A DNA stretch of 60,000 nucleotides from Paracoccaceae bacterium. GTDB lineage: Bacteria; Pseudomonadota; Alphaproteobacteria; Rhodobacterales; Rhodobacteraceae. Below the pieces are notes generated by a model that saw only the letters and a program-made list of their open reading frames with translations, did no database searches and was not told the origin of the DNA. A program made the position numbers and the translations under genes. How positions within the stretch are numbered: the stretch's first letter is position 1; every line of letters begins with the position of its first letter. Shown here one piece after another: positions 47,218 to 57,253 of this stretch. The DNA is taken from the NCBI GenBank assembly GCA_014323785.1, contig JACONJ010000027.1, positions 1 through 60,000 of the forward strand. Reading direction: 5' to 3'.

Positions 47218-48420
47218 ATGAAAAATGCGTTCGGGCCCGCGCTTGCACCTTTTGACTGGGCCGAGCCGTTACATCTGTCAGATCAACTGACCGAAGATGA
47301 GCGCATGATCGCCGGAAGTGCCCGGGCCTATGCTGCGGACAAACTACTGCCGCGGGTAACGGATGCGTATCTGGAAGAGCATGTGACGCCAGAGATTTTC
47401 ATTGAGATGGGAAAGATGGGCCTGCTTGGCGTGACCATCCCCGAGGAATATGGCGGGCTTGGCGCAGGTTATGTGGCCTATGGCCTGGCCGCGCGCGAGG
47501 TAGAGCGGATAGATTCTGGCTATCGCTCAATGATGTCGGTGCAATCCAGCCTGGTGATGTATCCAATCCATGCCTACGGCTCTGAGGGGCAGAAGCAAAC
47601 ATATCTGCCGGGCCTCGCTGCAGGCACGCTTATCGGCTGTTTCGGCTTGACGGAATCCGATGCGGGTTCTGATCCCGTGGGCATGAAGACCGTGGCAAAA
47701 CAAATTGATGGCGGTTATGCTTTAAGTGGCGTGAAGACGTGGATATCAAACTCTCCTATCGCTGATGTCTTTATCGTGTGGGCGAAGTCCGAGGGCCATA
47801 GCGATGAGATCCGCGGCTTTATCCTGGAGAAGGGCATGAAGGGCCTGTCTGCACCGAAAATCAGCGGTAAGCTTTCCTTGCGCACCTCGGTCACCGGTGA
47901 AATCGTGATGGACGGCGTTGAGGTGGGCAAAGACGCGCTTTTGCCCGGGGCGGCGGGGCTAAAGGGGCCCTTCGGCTGCCTGAACCGGGCGCGCTACGGC
48001 ATTGCCTGGGGGGTGATGGGTGCTGCCGAAGACTGTTGGCATCGAGCGCGACAATACGGGCTTGACCGGGTGCAGTTTGGGCGGCCGCTCGCGCAGACAC
48101 AGCTCTTCCAGAAAAAACTCGCTGATATGCAGACCGAGATCGCGCTTGGCCTGCAATCAAGCCTGCGCACGGGCCGGATGCTGGAGCATGGCACCTGTGC
48201 GCCCGAGGTGATCTCTATGATAAAGCGCAACAATTGCGGCAAGGCACTGGATATCGCACGCACAGCCCGCGACATGCACGGCGGCAACGGGATCATGGCG
48301 GAATACCATGTAATGCGCCACGCCCAGAACCTTGAGACTGTGAACACCTATGAAGGTACCCACGACATCCACGCCCTGATCCTGGGGCGCGCACAAACCG
48401 GGATGCAAGCCTTCCTCTGA
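47218..48420 (+). CDS. Acyl-CoA dehydrogenase, glutaryl-CoA dehydrogenase type
   Basis: A 400-residue FAD enzyme. [16 protein letters not shown] and [25 protein letters not shown] form the FAD/substrate region. [20 protein letters not shown] near the C-terminus has the catalytic Glu (about 379) in the exact context of glutaryl-CoA dehydrogenases, which oxidatively decarboxylate glutaryl-CoA to crotonyl-CoA in lysine and tryptophan breakdown. The N-terminus [20 protein letters not shown] also fits GcdH. ATG 47218 follows TTGGAAACC. It is followed after 182 bp by an ABC transporter; a link between them is only positional. Confidence 0.9.
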   Translation: MKNAFGPALAPFDWAEPLHLSDQLTEDERMIAGSARAYAADKLLPRVTDAYLEEHVTPEIFIEMGKMGLLGVTIPEEYGGLGAGYVAYGLAAREVERIDSGYRSMMSVQSSLVMYPIHAYGSEGQKQTYLPGLAAGTLIGCFGLTESDAGSDPVGMKTVAKQIDGGYALSGVKTWISNSPIADVFIVWAKSEGHSDEIRGFILEKGMKGLSAPKISGKLSLRTSVTGEIVMDGVEVGKDALLPGAAGLKGPFGCLNRARYGIAWGVMGAAEDCWHRARQYGLDRVQFGRPLAQTQLFQKKLADMQTEIALGLQSSLRTGRMLEHGTCAPEVISMIKRNNCGKALDIARTARDMHGGNGIMAEYHVMRHAQNLETVNTYEGTHDIHALILGRAQTGMQAFL

Positions 48421-48602
48421 AGGGGGTAACGATTGGCTTGGTTCCAATCGCCGGTTAGCCTGATTCTGTCGGAACGGCTTAGCGCAAGCTTTTGATCCCG
48501 ATAATGTGTTTCCCGTCCCGGTGCGATTGCATGGCGTCGACGGGTGCCTGGTGCTAATGTGCTGTCCTGGTGACACGACGAAACCAAGAAGAGATGACCT
48601 CG

Positions 48603-49835
48603 ATGACTGGTTTTTGCACATTCTTGGCCTGCGCGACCCTGGCACTCCTGCTGCCGTCAAAACTGGTGGCCGGAACCACCGACGATGCCCTGCTCCAAAT
48701 GGGGTGGGACGAAATCGTTGAATTGGCCCGTGGGGGGGAGGTCAATTGGTTCATGTGGGGGGGCTCGGACGAGATCAACCAGTATGTCTCGGACTATATC
48801 GGTGGCCTCCTGCGGGACCGCTATGACATCGTGCTGAACCGGGTGGGCGTCAGCGATACGGTCGAGGTAGTGAACCTGGTTCTGGGCGAACGCGAAGCGG
48901 GCAATCTGGACGATGGTGCGGTAGACCTCATGTGGATCAATGGCGAGAACTTTCGCACCATGTTGCAAGGTGATCTGGTGTTTTGCGGCTATCCGGATCT
49001 TCTGCCCAATAATGTGCTGGTGGATTGGGATAACCCCGCCATCGCCAATGACTTCGGCGTCCCGGTAAACGGCTGCGAGGTGCCATGGTCCACAGCACAA
49101 TTCGCCTTTGCCCATAACACTGCACTGGTGGCACAGCCACCCCGCAGCATCCCGGAACTTCTGGTGTGGATTAGGGAGAACCCAGGCCTTTTCACCTATC
49201 CCGCACCGCCTGACTTCAATGGCTCGGTCTTTGTTCGCCACGTCTTCTATCACGCTGCGGGTGGGGTAGAGACGCTGCCTGACGCGTTCGACCAGACCCG
49301 GTTTGATGATGTCGCCGCCCGGACCTGGCGCATTCTGAACGGGATTGAGCCCTCTCTGTGGCGAGAGGGCCAGACGTATCCCGCCACCATCGCCGCACTC
49401 GACCAGCTTTATGCCAATCAGGAGGTCGCGATCACCTTTAATTATGAGCCCGCGACAATTGGCATCGGCATCGAAAACGGCAGCCTGCCGCCTACCACGC
49501 AGGGCTATGCGATGACGGACGGAACAATCGGCAACACCAATTACACACTGATCCCTTTCAACTCTCCCAACAAGGCCGCCGCCATGGTGTTGCAAAACCT
49601 GCTTCTGTCGCCGGAGGCGCAGATTGAAAAGGCGCAGCCCGGAGTTTGGGGTGCGCAGCCCGGGATTGATATGACCCAGGTTAAAGGCCCGCTGCGCGCC
49701 GCGTTCGACGCCACCGAACGCCATCCAAATGTGGTTCCTGTGGAGGATCTGGCAGAAACCGTCCTGCCCGAGTTGCAAGCAGCCTGGATCACGGCCATTG
49801 AACAGGGCTGGATTGCGCATGTCGGCAACAACTGA
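48603..49835 (+). CDS. ABC transporter substrate-binding protein, YnjB type
   Basis: The 410-residue precursor begins with a signal peptide (MTGFCTFLACATLALLLPSKLVAG). The mature protein has WDEIVELARGGEVNWFMWGGSDEINQYVSDYIGG and DDGAVDLMWINGENFRTM, the pattern of YnjB-like periplasmic binding proteins, which relate to polyamine/iron/thiamine-type solute receptors. The ligand is unknown. ATG 48603 was chosen because AGAAGAG lies 9-10 bases upstream; ATG 48594 would leave no spacing. Two permeases and an ATPase follow in the same direction. Confidence 0.87.
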   Translation: MTGFCTFLACATLALLLPSKLVAGTTDDALLQMGWDEIVELARGGEVNWFMWGGSDEINQYVSDYIGGLLRDRYDIVLNRVGVSDTVEVVNLVLGEREAGNLDDGAVDLMWINGENFRTMLQGDLVFCGYPDLLPNNVLVDWDNPAIANDFGVPVNGCEVPWSTAQFAFAHNTALVAQPPRSIPELLVWIRENPGLFTYPAPPDFNGSVFVRHVFYHAAGGVETLPDAFDQTRFDDVAARTWRILNGIEPSLWREGQTYPATIAALDQLYANQEVAITFNYEPATIGIGIENGSLPPTTQGYAMTDGTIGNTNYTLIPFNSPNKAAAMVLQNLLLSPEAQIEKAQPGVWGAQPGIDMTQVKGPLRAAFDATERHPNVVPVEDLAETVLPELQAAWITAIEQGWIAHVGNN

Positions 49836-49870
49836 CCACCCGGTTCAACAGGGGATGAACTAACCCGCCC

Positions 49871-50728
49871 GTGTACCGGCATCTGAAGATCACCCTGATG
49901 CTTTTGCCAGCCCTGGCGGTGCTCGGCGGGCTGTTCTTGGGCGGGCTGTTCCTGGGCCTGATGCGCAGCTTCAACTACATGCCGGTGATCGGGCTGACCA
50001 GGCCAAGCATGGACGCTTACCTCGCCATCTTTTCGGATCGGGAATTTTACCGCTCATTCCTGCTCAGCATCCATATCTCCTTTACCTCGACGCTGATTTC
50101 CTGCGTTTTGGCGGTGGGTGCTGCACTGTTGCTACGCAGGCTACATCTGGGCCGAACAGTTATCACCTTTCTGTTCCAGCTGAACCTGACCGTGCCGCAT
50201 CTGGTGGGTGCCATCGGCATTCTGTATTTGTTTTCGCAATCCGGCGTCTTCGCGCGTCTGGCCGCGGAGATGGACCTGATCTCTCGCCCTGCGGAGTTCC
50301 CGGCCCTTGTCTTCGACCCCTATGCCATCGGCATCATCCTGCAATATGTCTGGAAAGAGGTGCCCTTTATCGGGGTCATCGTGCTTGCCAATATGCAAAC
50401 CATGGGCCATGATTATGAGGCCGTGGCCCGCAGCCTGGGTGCCACCCGCTGGCAGGGCTTTCGTTATGTTCTGTTGCCGCTGATCTGGCCTGGTCTGCTT
50501 TCGGCCAGCGTGATCGTTTTTGCCTTTGCCTTCGGAGCCTATGAGATTCCGGCCCTTCTGGGTGCGCATTACCCCGCCGCCCTGCCGGTGCTGGCCCATC
50601 GCAAATATACCGATGTCGATCTTGCAGCGCGACCTGAAGCAATGGCACTGGCCATCGTCATCGCGGTGCTGAGTGCTGTGATGCTGGCGATCTACATCCG
50701 CATCTCCCGCCGCCGGAACGGGTGCTAG
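49871..50728 (+). CDS. ABC transporter permease (YnjC-like, first half)
   Basis: A 285-residue permease with six hydrophobic helices. The EAA loop is DYEAVARSLGATRWQGFRYVLLPLIWP. Apparent GTG start at 49871, 35 bp after the binding-protein stop. In E. coli ynjC encodes one long fused permease; here the two halves are separate genes, as in most PotB/CysT-type systems. It pairs with the permease that starts 1 bp after its stop. Confidence 0.88.
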   Translation: MYRHLKITLMLLPALAVLGGLFLGGLFLGLMRSFNYMPVIGLTRPSMDAYLAIFSDREFYRSFLLSIHISFTSTLISCVLAVGAALLLRRLHLGRTVITFLFQLNLTVPHLVGAIGILYLFSQSGVFARLAAEMDLISRPAEFPALVFDPYAIGIILQYVWKEVPFIGVIVLANMQTMGHDYEAVARSLGATRWQGFRYVLLPLIWPGLLSASVIVFAFAFGAYEIPALLGAHYPAALPVLAHRKYTDVDLAARPEAMALAIVIAVLSAVMLAIYIRISRRRNGC

Positions 50729-50729
50729 G

Positions 50730-51554
50730 ATGATCGGGGGGGATGGCATATGGGCGCGGTGGTTTCGGACCCTGACATGCCTGTTCCTGCTTGTCTGGCT
50801 AAGTTTGCCCATGGTCCCGCTGGCAATCTGGTCCTTTGCGCACGGCTGGTTCTTTCCCGATATTCTGCCGCAGGAATGGACGCTGGAGGCATGGCGGCAC
50901 GCCTTGTCCGATAAATCCGGCGTGCTGGATGCGCTTTGGCTGACGGTCGGGATTGCATTGGCAGCGACGGCACTTTCAATCCTGATCGGTGTTCCTGCTG
51001 GACGGGCCCTAGGAATGCACAGGTTTCGCGGCAAGGCTGTGGTCGAGATAATGATCATGGCCCCCATTATCGTGCCGGGCATCGCGGTGGTGCTCGGTCT
51101 GCATTCCGTTTTCATCTGGATGGGGCTCACCAATACCGTTTCGGGGGTGATCCTGGTGCATCTGATCCCCACTCTGCCCTATGTGATCCTGGTCATGGCT
51201 GGCGTTTTCGCCAATCACGACCCCGCGTTTGAGGCACAGGCGCGCAGCCTTGGGGCCTCTGCTTTCCAGACGTTTCGATGTGTCACCCTGCCCGCTATTC
51301 TGCCCGGGATCATCGTGGGCGCACTCTTCGCGTTTCTGGTATCCTGGAGCCAGTATATCCTGACGCTCATCATTGGTGGCGGCCGGGTTGCGACCCTGCC
51401 GCTTGTGCTGTTCAATTTCGCCACTTCGGGGCGCAATGATCTGACCGGGGCGATCGGGATGCTCTACATCTTGCCGGGCCTGCTGATCCTGCTCATCACG
51501 GCGCGCCAGCTGTCCGGGTGCGCGGGTGCTGTCGGGGGGTTGGGCCGGGTATGA
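50730..51554 (+). CDS. ABC transporter permease (YnjC-like, second half)
   Basis: A 274-residue permease with six helices and the EAA loop AFEAQARSLGASAFQTFRCVTLPAILPG. IMAPIIVPGIAVVLGLHSVF is typical of the PotC/CysW branch. The ATG comes one base after the stop of the preceding permease, and its TGA overlaps the ATPase ATG by 4 bp, so all three are translationally coupled. Confidence 0.88.
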   Translation: MIGGDGIWARWFRTLTCLFLLVWLSLPMVPLAIWSFAHGWFFPDILPQEWTLEAWRHALSDKSGVLDALWLTVGIALAATALSILIGVPAGRALGMHRFRGKAVVEIMIMAPIIVPGIAVVLGLHSVFIWMGLTNTVSGVILVHLIPTLPYVILVMAGVFANHDPAFEAQARSLGASAFQTFRCVTLPAILPGIIVGALFAFLVSWSQYILTLIIGGGRVATLPLVLFNFATSGRNDLTGAIGMLYILPGLLILLITARQLSGCAGAVGGLGRV

Positions 51555-52591
51555 CCCGCGTTGTTCTGGACCAGCTTTGCAAAACCTATTCCGGAGCGCA
51601 TGGCGCGGCAGTCAGCCAGCTTGATCTGACCCTGGACAGCGGCACCATGACCGCGCTTCTTGGACCTTCGGGCTGTGGCAAGACCACGACGATGAAGATG
51701 ATCGCCGGTCTTCTTGACCCCACTGGTGGTGACATCCGATTTGATGACCGCTCCATCCTGCGCGATGCGCCCGAGGCCCGGGGCGCGGTCATGGTGTTCC
51801 AGGACCATCTGTTGTTCCCCTATCTGACCGTTGCCGGGAATGTCGGCTTTGGTCTGAAGATGCGAAGCGTCGCACCCGATGAGATTGCGCACCGCGTGGG
51901 CGAGATGCTGGAGAAGGTGCAGCTTCCCGGTCTGGGCCAGCGCATGCCGGGCGCACTGTCGGGCGGACAGCAGCGGCGCGTGGCCCTGGCACGGGCCTTG
52001 ATCATCAAACCGGACGTTCTGCTTCTGGATGAGCCGCTGTCGAACCTGGACGCACATCTGCGGATGGATATGCGGGATTTGATCCGCAGTTTGCAGGCAG
52101 AAACGGGGATCACCACCCTGGTTGTGACCCATGACCAGGAAGACGCCGTAGTGCTGGCCGACCGTGTCGCGCTGATGCTGGATGGACAGTTGCGCCAGGT
52201 TGGCCCGCCCAGGATGTTCTTTCGCCGCCCCGTTGATGAGGCGACGGCGCGGTTCTTCGGCGGTCGAAATTTTATCCCCGGCACATGCCGGTGCGGCGTG
52301 TTCGACTGTGCCCTAGGGCCGTTGCAATTGCCCCAGGGAGCCAGAACTGGCCCGGGGCGGGTGACCTTCCGCCCCGAAGCCCTGCGGCTTGCGGCATCAG
52401 GGAATGGACGCAACACGGTCCGCGCCACTGTGACCGAGATCACCTATCTTGGTACCCAGACCCGGCTTCGGCTGATGTCCAATGGCACCGAGGTTGAGGC
52501 ACTGGTGCCCCCAACCGATGCCGACGGGCTGAAGCACGGGGCCCAAACACTGATTCATCTTCCGGTCCCGGCACTTTGGGTAATCGACTGA
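51551..52591 (+). CDS. ABC transporter ATP-binding protein (YnjD/PotA type)
   Basis: A 346-residue ATPase. Walker A GPSGCGKTTT, signature LSGGQQRR, Walker [13 protein letters not shown] and the switch His in VTHDQEDA are present. After about residue 240 there is a TOBE domain (VTFRPEALRL...VTEITYLGTQTRLRL) as in PotA/FbpC-type importers. ATG 51551 sits in an ATGA overlap with the permease stop. Last gene of the YnjBCD-type operon. The 250 bp between it and res, transcribed convergently, hold nothing recognisable. Confidence 0.9.
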   Translation: MTRVVLDQLCKTYSGAHGAAVSQLDLTLDSGTMTALLGPSGCGKTTTMKMIAGLLDPTGGDIRFDDRSILRDAPEARGAVMVFQDHLLFPYLTVAGNVGFGLKMRSVAPDEIAHRVGEMLEKVQLPGLGQRMPGALSGGQQRRVALARALIIKPDVLLLDEPLSNLDAHLRMDMRDLIRSLQAETGITTLVVTHDQEDAVVLADRVALMLDGQLRQVGPPRMFFRRPVDEATARFFGGRNFIPGTCRCGVFDCALGPLQLPQGARTGPGRVTFRPEALRLAASGNGRNTVRATVTEITYLGTQTRLRLMSNGTEVEALVPPTDADGLKHGAQTLIHLPVPALWVID

Positions 52592-52842
52592 TGCGCACGT
52601 TGCTCCGGCCTAAGGTGGGCCTGGCCATGCGCCTTGTCAGCCCACTGCCCGCGCGACTTCCCTCATCGTGACAATCACCGGTTTGTTCAGGCCGTGCAGC
52701 TCCTGCAATCCCCCCCGATGCCCCGGACAGAACGCCGCAGAGTCATGGCCGTCTTCATCGTGGTTATCCCAAGCCAGCCATGTTCTGTCAAGCCGGAAGA
52801 GCCGCGGCTTTTTCGCAGCATCTGGAATGGCTTTACTGCCAG

Positions 52843-55506
52843 CTATGTGACACCTCCGTTACCCGGCTTCAAAGCATCAAGGATTTGCGTCCGTACCTCG
52901 TTTGGATCGCCGCGTGTTATCGTTGCGGTGATGAACACGGCTTTGCCGCCAGAGCTTTGGGCCCATTGTTCCCCGACCATGGTCTTTTCGTGTGTATCCT
53001 TTGTGCTTTGCGCACCAGCGTGTTGCCTGCCCTTATACTCGACAACCAGCACCCGCCCGTCTTGCAGTTTAGCCACGAAATCGGGGTAGAATTTATCCGT
53101 GGGGGTTGGAAGCCAAAATGAATTGCGGTGGCGGGCAACATTGCGGACCCAGTAGTCCAGGTTCGGCAAACCATCGATCACAAACGCGCATTGCGCTTCT
53201 TCTCCGTCCTCGGTTCCATCGAAGAACGGAACCTCGGTGCGACCCATGAAGTGGTTCCGGAAAGCAAATCCGGTTTTCCGGCATTTCGGCACATCTGCAT
53301 ACATTCCATCGAAGAATGTGAACCCTTCCTTAAACGATACCTCAACACGTGCATCCGGCCCGAATACGCTGTGCTGAAAGACCTTATCCCGTTCAACCTG
53401 CCGAAAGCCCCGGATCTTTTCGGACATCTTGCGGGCAAGGATGAACTTGCATCGCATCAGCCGGGATAAGGGCAATCCGCGATCCCGGTTCAGATACGTG
53501 ACAGCATCGCCCAGCCATGCCAGCCGGTCGGCCTGACTGATGTCAGGATCGCGAAGCTGCCGGTCCAGCCATGCCACCAAGCGTGCATGCGTCCGGTCAT
53601 CAACATCAACGTCTATCGTGAGATGTTCGGATGTCGTGGCGGATGCAATCACAAGCCGGTTGCCATCAAGGTCAATCTCAAACCCGTTCGTTGTCTCGGT
53701 AACATCAAACTCGGATGGGGTAAGGCCGGCGGGATAATCGGTCAGTGACCAGTCATGATATTCCATAAGGATGTCGGTATCGGCGTGCAGCAGCACACCC
53801 TGCACATGCGCCATAAGGCGGGGGACCACAAAGGTCTCACCGCACTGTGCAGGGGCAAGCGCATCGGCGTATTTGTGTTTGAATGCCTCCAGTTTCTTTT
53901 GCAACATGCCGTGCAGGTATTCGGGTGCTGCCGCAAGGAACCGTTCTTCTTCCCCAGGTTTCATGATGCCGGTGAATTCAACGCATGTTCGGCCGTCCTC
54001 ACCGGTCGTGACCTTAACCTTGCCCGGCAAAACTGTTCCGATCCCGCGAATCTCATCCTCGCTGGCGTCGATCCAAATGGTCAGGGTTGGCTGCCTGTGC
54101 GCCGGTTGCCCAAACAGGCCATCCGCACGCCCTGGCTGTTCCGCTTCGATATTGGCTTCGGCTTCGCGTTCTTCAAATCCCATGTTGACCAGTTTGTCGC
54201 GCAGGGACTGTGCCGCCTCGGCGAACCGCTTTGACACCAGCCTGGCGTAGGATTTGTTCAGTGCCGCGGCCGTCCGCCGGGTTGCATAGGGCATACGCAG
54301 CACCCGCCCCAGCAACTGTTCCGCATCCGTTGCACTGCGGATATTGGCGACAGAACAGAACACATAGGCGAATGAGCAATCCCAGCCCTCCTTCAATGCC
54401 TCGATGGTAATCACATATTCAATGGGGCAGTCAGGATCAAACAGGTTGATTCCGTCCAATTCACGCTGTGTGCCTGTCGCCACGGCGATCTTGTCAGGAT
54501 CAATATCTTCATTTCGGATCAGATGGTTACGCAGCACGTCAACGGTGACCTCTTCACTCTTCTTTTGCGCCTGGAACAGCACAATGGGCCGAATGTAGCC
54601 CGCCGTGTCCTGATTCGCGTGGTCTTGCAACTCGGCCCGCTTGTGGATGGCCGAGGTCACGGCCCCCTGCCAGGTGTCAGCTTCATCCAGCACCACGGGC
54701 ATTTTGATCATCTCTTCATCCTTTAATTCCCGGGCGGATACGGAATGCAGGATGTTGTTGAACCCTTTGGGCGTTGCGGTGAATTCAATCAGGGCGGTTG
54801 GGTTGATCCGCTTGTAAACCTCATGGCTCAACTCGGACACGGCCTTGTGCGCCTCATCCATGATGACCAGGGGCCGATGCAGATGCATCAGGTTGGCGAA
54901 GCTGAACCGGAGTGCGCCCTGATCCCGTTCCAGCCCCGGGAGGCCTGCCGGAACGGATGAAAAGTGCGGTTCCAGCTTCTCGTGGTGGCGATAGACGCGG
55001 TATGTGTCGGTTTTGCTTTGGCGCAGGGTCTGGATCGTGCCGGTGACAATGCACAGGTTTGTGCGCAGGTCATGCGGCGTGATTTGCGCAAAATCCGTGA
55101 TATCAAACACCCGCACGCGGCCCTCGAACGCCGCATCCAGCACCCGCCGGTAGGGATGGCGCGGGTTTTTCAGGGCTTCGGCGGTTTGCAGGCGGATTGT
55201 GTTCGTCGGCACCAGCCACAGAACCAGGGGAAAATCCTGTTCTATCCAGGCATCCCGTGCCACTGTGATCGCATGGGCTGCAAGGATGGTCTTGCCCCCG
55301 CCCGTGGGCAGGCGCAGGCAAACATGCGGCACATCGGGCAGTGCCGCAAGGGGCCTGTAGCCTGCTGCATAGCCACGCAGGCGGGTGGCAAGTTCCGCCT
55401 CGGCCGTGATCGCCTCATAGGCGGCTTTGGGGCCTTTAAGGCGCGCCTCCTCCAGAAATCTGCGCAGCGTGGCCAGTGCGGCTTTTTGATACTCTTTCAG
55501 GTTCAT
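52843..55506 (-). CDS. res: Type III restriction enzyme Res subunit
   Basis: An 887-residue SF2 helicase-nuclease. Walker A is LPTGGGKT (66-73), the DEAH-type box is MDEAHK, helicase motif VI region LLGRVLRMPYA, and a C-terminal PD-(D/E)XK-type nuclease core reads FYPDFVAKLQDGRVLVVEYKG. In type III systems Res works only in complex with Mod, cutting 25-27 bp from one of two inversely oriented unmethylated sites. ATG 55506 overlaps the mod stop by 4 bp. The reading frame is full length and intact, while its partner mod is frameshifted as written. Confidence 0.93.
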   Translation of the reverse strand: MNLKEYQKAALATLRRFLEEARLKGPKAAYEAITAEAELATRLRGYAAGYRPLAALPDVPHVCLRLPTGGGKTILAAHAITVARDAWIEQDFPLVLWLVPTNTIRLQTAEALKNPRHPYRRVLDAAFEGRVRVFDITDFAQITPHDLRTNLCIVTGTIQTLRQSKTDTYRVYRHHEKLEPHFSSVPAGLPGLERDQGALRFSFANLMHLHRPLVIMDEAHKAVSELSHEVYKRINPTALIEFTATPKGFNNILHSVSARELKDEEMIKMPVVLDEADTWQGAVTSAIHKRAELQDHANQDTAGYIRPIVLFQAQKKSEEVTVDVLRNHLIRNEDIDPDKIAVATGTQRELDGINLFDPDCPIEYVITIEALKEGWDCSFAYVFCSVANIRSATDAEQLLGRVLRMPYATRRTAAALNKSYARLVSKRFAEAAQSLRDKLVNMGFEEREAEANIEAEQPGRADGLFGQPAHRQPTLTIWIDASEDEIRGIGTVLPGKVKVTTGEDGRTCVEFTGIMKPGEEERFLAAAPEYLHGMLQKKLEAFKHKYADALAPAQCGETFVVPRLMAHVQGVLLHADTDILMEYHDWSLTDYPAGLTPSEFDVTETTNGFEIDLDGNRLVIASATTSEHLTIDVDVDDRTHARLVAWLDRQLRDPDISQADRLAWLGDAVTYLNRDRGLPLSRLMRCKFILARKMSEKIRGFRQVERDKVFQHSVFGPDARVEVSFKEGFTFFDGMYADVPKCRKTGFAFRNHFMGRTEVPFFDGTEDGEEAQCAFVIDGLPNLDYWVRNVARHRNSFWLPTPTDKFYPDFVAKLQDGRVLVVEYKGRQHAGAQSTKDTHEKTMVGEQWAQSSGGKAVFITATITRGDPNEVRTQILDALKPGNGGVT

Positions 55507-57168
55507 CTGTGCGCCCTTACGTCATAGGGGGTTTGCCTGAAGGTGATCCGCCCGACCTGTAGCGTTGCCCCGGCCAGTGCGCTGCGCGCGCCATAGATGG
55601 TCAGGGGGCCGTTGAAATCACCCTGCGCGGCGCGGATGGTGGCCAGGGTTCTGCGGGTCAGGGTATTGCCGCCCGCGCTTGACCTGTCGCCCAGAACACC
55701 GTTATACAGCAGGGCATAGCCGCGCCCCTTATGCACGCCAAGGAAGGGTGAGGGGTGGCGCGGTGCGGTCCAGGGCGTGCAGGTTTCGGCAAACCAGATA
55801 TGGGCGGCCAGGACGGGAAAGCGGATATCGGGGCGGATGGCCCCGGTTTCATCAAAGACTGGCGGGCCCAGGCGATAGAAGCGGAAGCCGCCGCCGCCCT
55901 GCCATGCGTGCGTCTTTGATATGCCGCCCTGTTCGCCATCCGCCACCTTGCGCAGACGCGGGGCACAATGGGTTACGGCGTGCTCGCCCATCTCGATTCC
56001 GATCCAGCGTCGCCCCATTTTCTGGGCCACCGCAGCTGTTGTGCCCGAGCCAAGAAAACTGTCCATCACCAAATCTCCGGGTTCCGTTGCCATTGCAATT
56101 ACACGACGAACCAGATGTTCTGGCTTCTTACCATTCTTGAACTCCACCTGACCTTCAGCTTCCAACCCCGTAGTTTTTATATCAAGCCAGAGGTCGCCAG
56201 GATGCATTGACAAATTATCTTCTGCAAAAATTAACTGAATACGAGGTTTCTTCGATGCTCTTGAGTAGTTTCCGCGTATCAAATATGCTGTCTTTCTGCT
56301 GCGACTTCTCACTGCAAAAATATCGGGAGATGCTCCGGGGTATTTTTCTTCTGCCAAGTTAAGAATAGAGGCGGATGCCGCACTACGGCAAATCCGGTAG
56401 GCATTCTCAAAAAGCCATGTATCTTTCACCTTGCCTGACAAGCCCATGGCTTTGGTTTTCTCTGCAACAGAGCCAATTTTGATTTTCGAAGAAATTTCAT
56501 CCAGTTCAGATATATGGGTATCCTCTATGTCTTCCGAATCAAGAATTTGCATCGATTCTGGATTTATCGCTGCGGGTTAAGCCATCAAGGAAGATGTTAT
56601 ATTCCCGATCCCAGCCAGACTTGGGAACGGGGTCCAGGTGAAGGTTCCGGATTCCGTCCATTTTGGAAACCAGGATAAACTCCTTGAGTTTTGGGATTCG
56701 GCCTGACCGCTTTACGGACCCCATTTTCAAGCCGCTTGCTTCGCTCATTTTGACGACAATTGGCTTTAGGGTGTGTTCACCAAAAATCTCACACAGCACG
56801 ACATGCAAACGTGCGAATTGTCTATCGTCAATCTGAACGGCTATATAGCCATCGGTGGCCAAAAGCTCTCTCATCAACGCAAGCCGGGGCCACATCATCG
56901 CCAGCCATAGCGAATGTTCAAGGTTATCGTCGTAGTGTTCAAATGCCTGGCCGGTATTATAGGGCGGGTCGATGTAGATGCATTTCACCTGCCCTGCGAA
57001 ATAGGGCAGCAGGGCCTTCAATGCCTCCAGATTATCGCCCTGGACCAGCATATTCCCCGCGCCCCGGTCGCCATAGCCCAGGGCGGGCACCTCCTCCAGC
57101 AGGCGATAAGGCACCCGCTCGGCGGCGCGTATATCCCCCTCTCGCGTCAACCATCGCAGCGTGGGCAT
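55503..57168 (-). pseudogene. mod: Type III DNA methyltransferase Mod, one frameshift
   Basis: Two overlapping frames together encode a complete beta-class methyltransferase. The first (57168-56539) has VQGDNLEALKALLPYF and motif IV IDPPYNTG. The second (to 55503) has the SAM motif DSFLGSGTTAAVAQ and a C-terminal domain. The join lies near 56571-56582: dropping one base in the TTAACCC segment gives FLDGL-PAAINPESMQILDSED. The span of 1666 nt is 3n+1, agreeing with one extra base. The ATG follows GGGGAGGTAAGG. The middle (about 56150-56760), which should hold target recognition, is much more AT-rich than the rest. Without Mod, neither methylation nor restriction would work; a miscall is the alternative. 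Confidence 0.85.
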
Positions 57169-57253
57169 CTGCCCTTACCTCCCCTTTAGTTTCGGGTGTG
57201 TTTAGATTTTTTCGGGGTTATACCGCGATTTGCATGACCCTGTGCCTGACGGG

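Noticed and set aside
48657-49820. 387-codon minus-strand frame
   Set aside because: Antisense to the YnjB-type binding protein, which has a signal peptide and family pattern.
50141-51172. 343-codon minus-strand frame
   Set aside because: Antisense to both permease genes of the YnjBCD-type operon; composition is that of a shadow frame.
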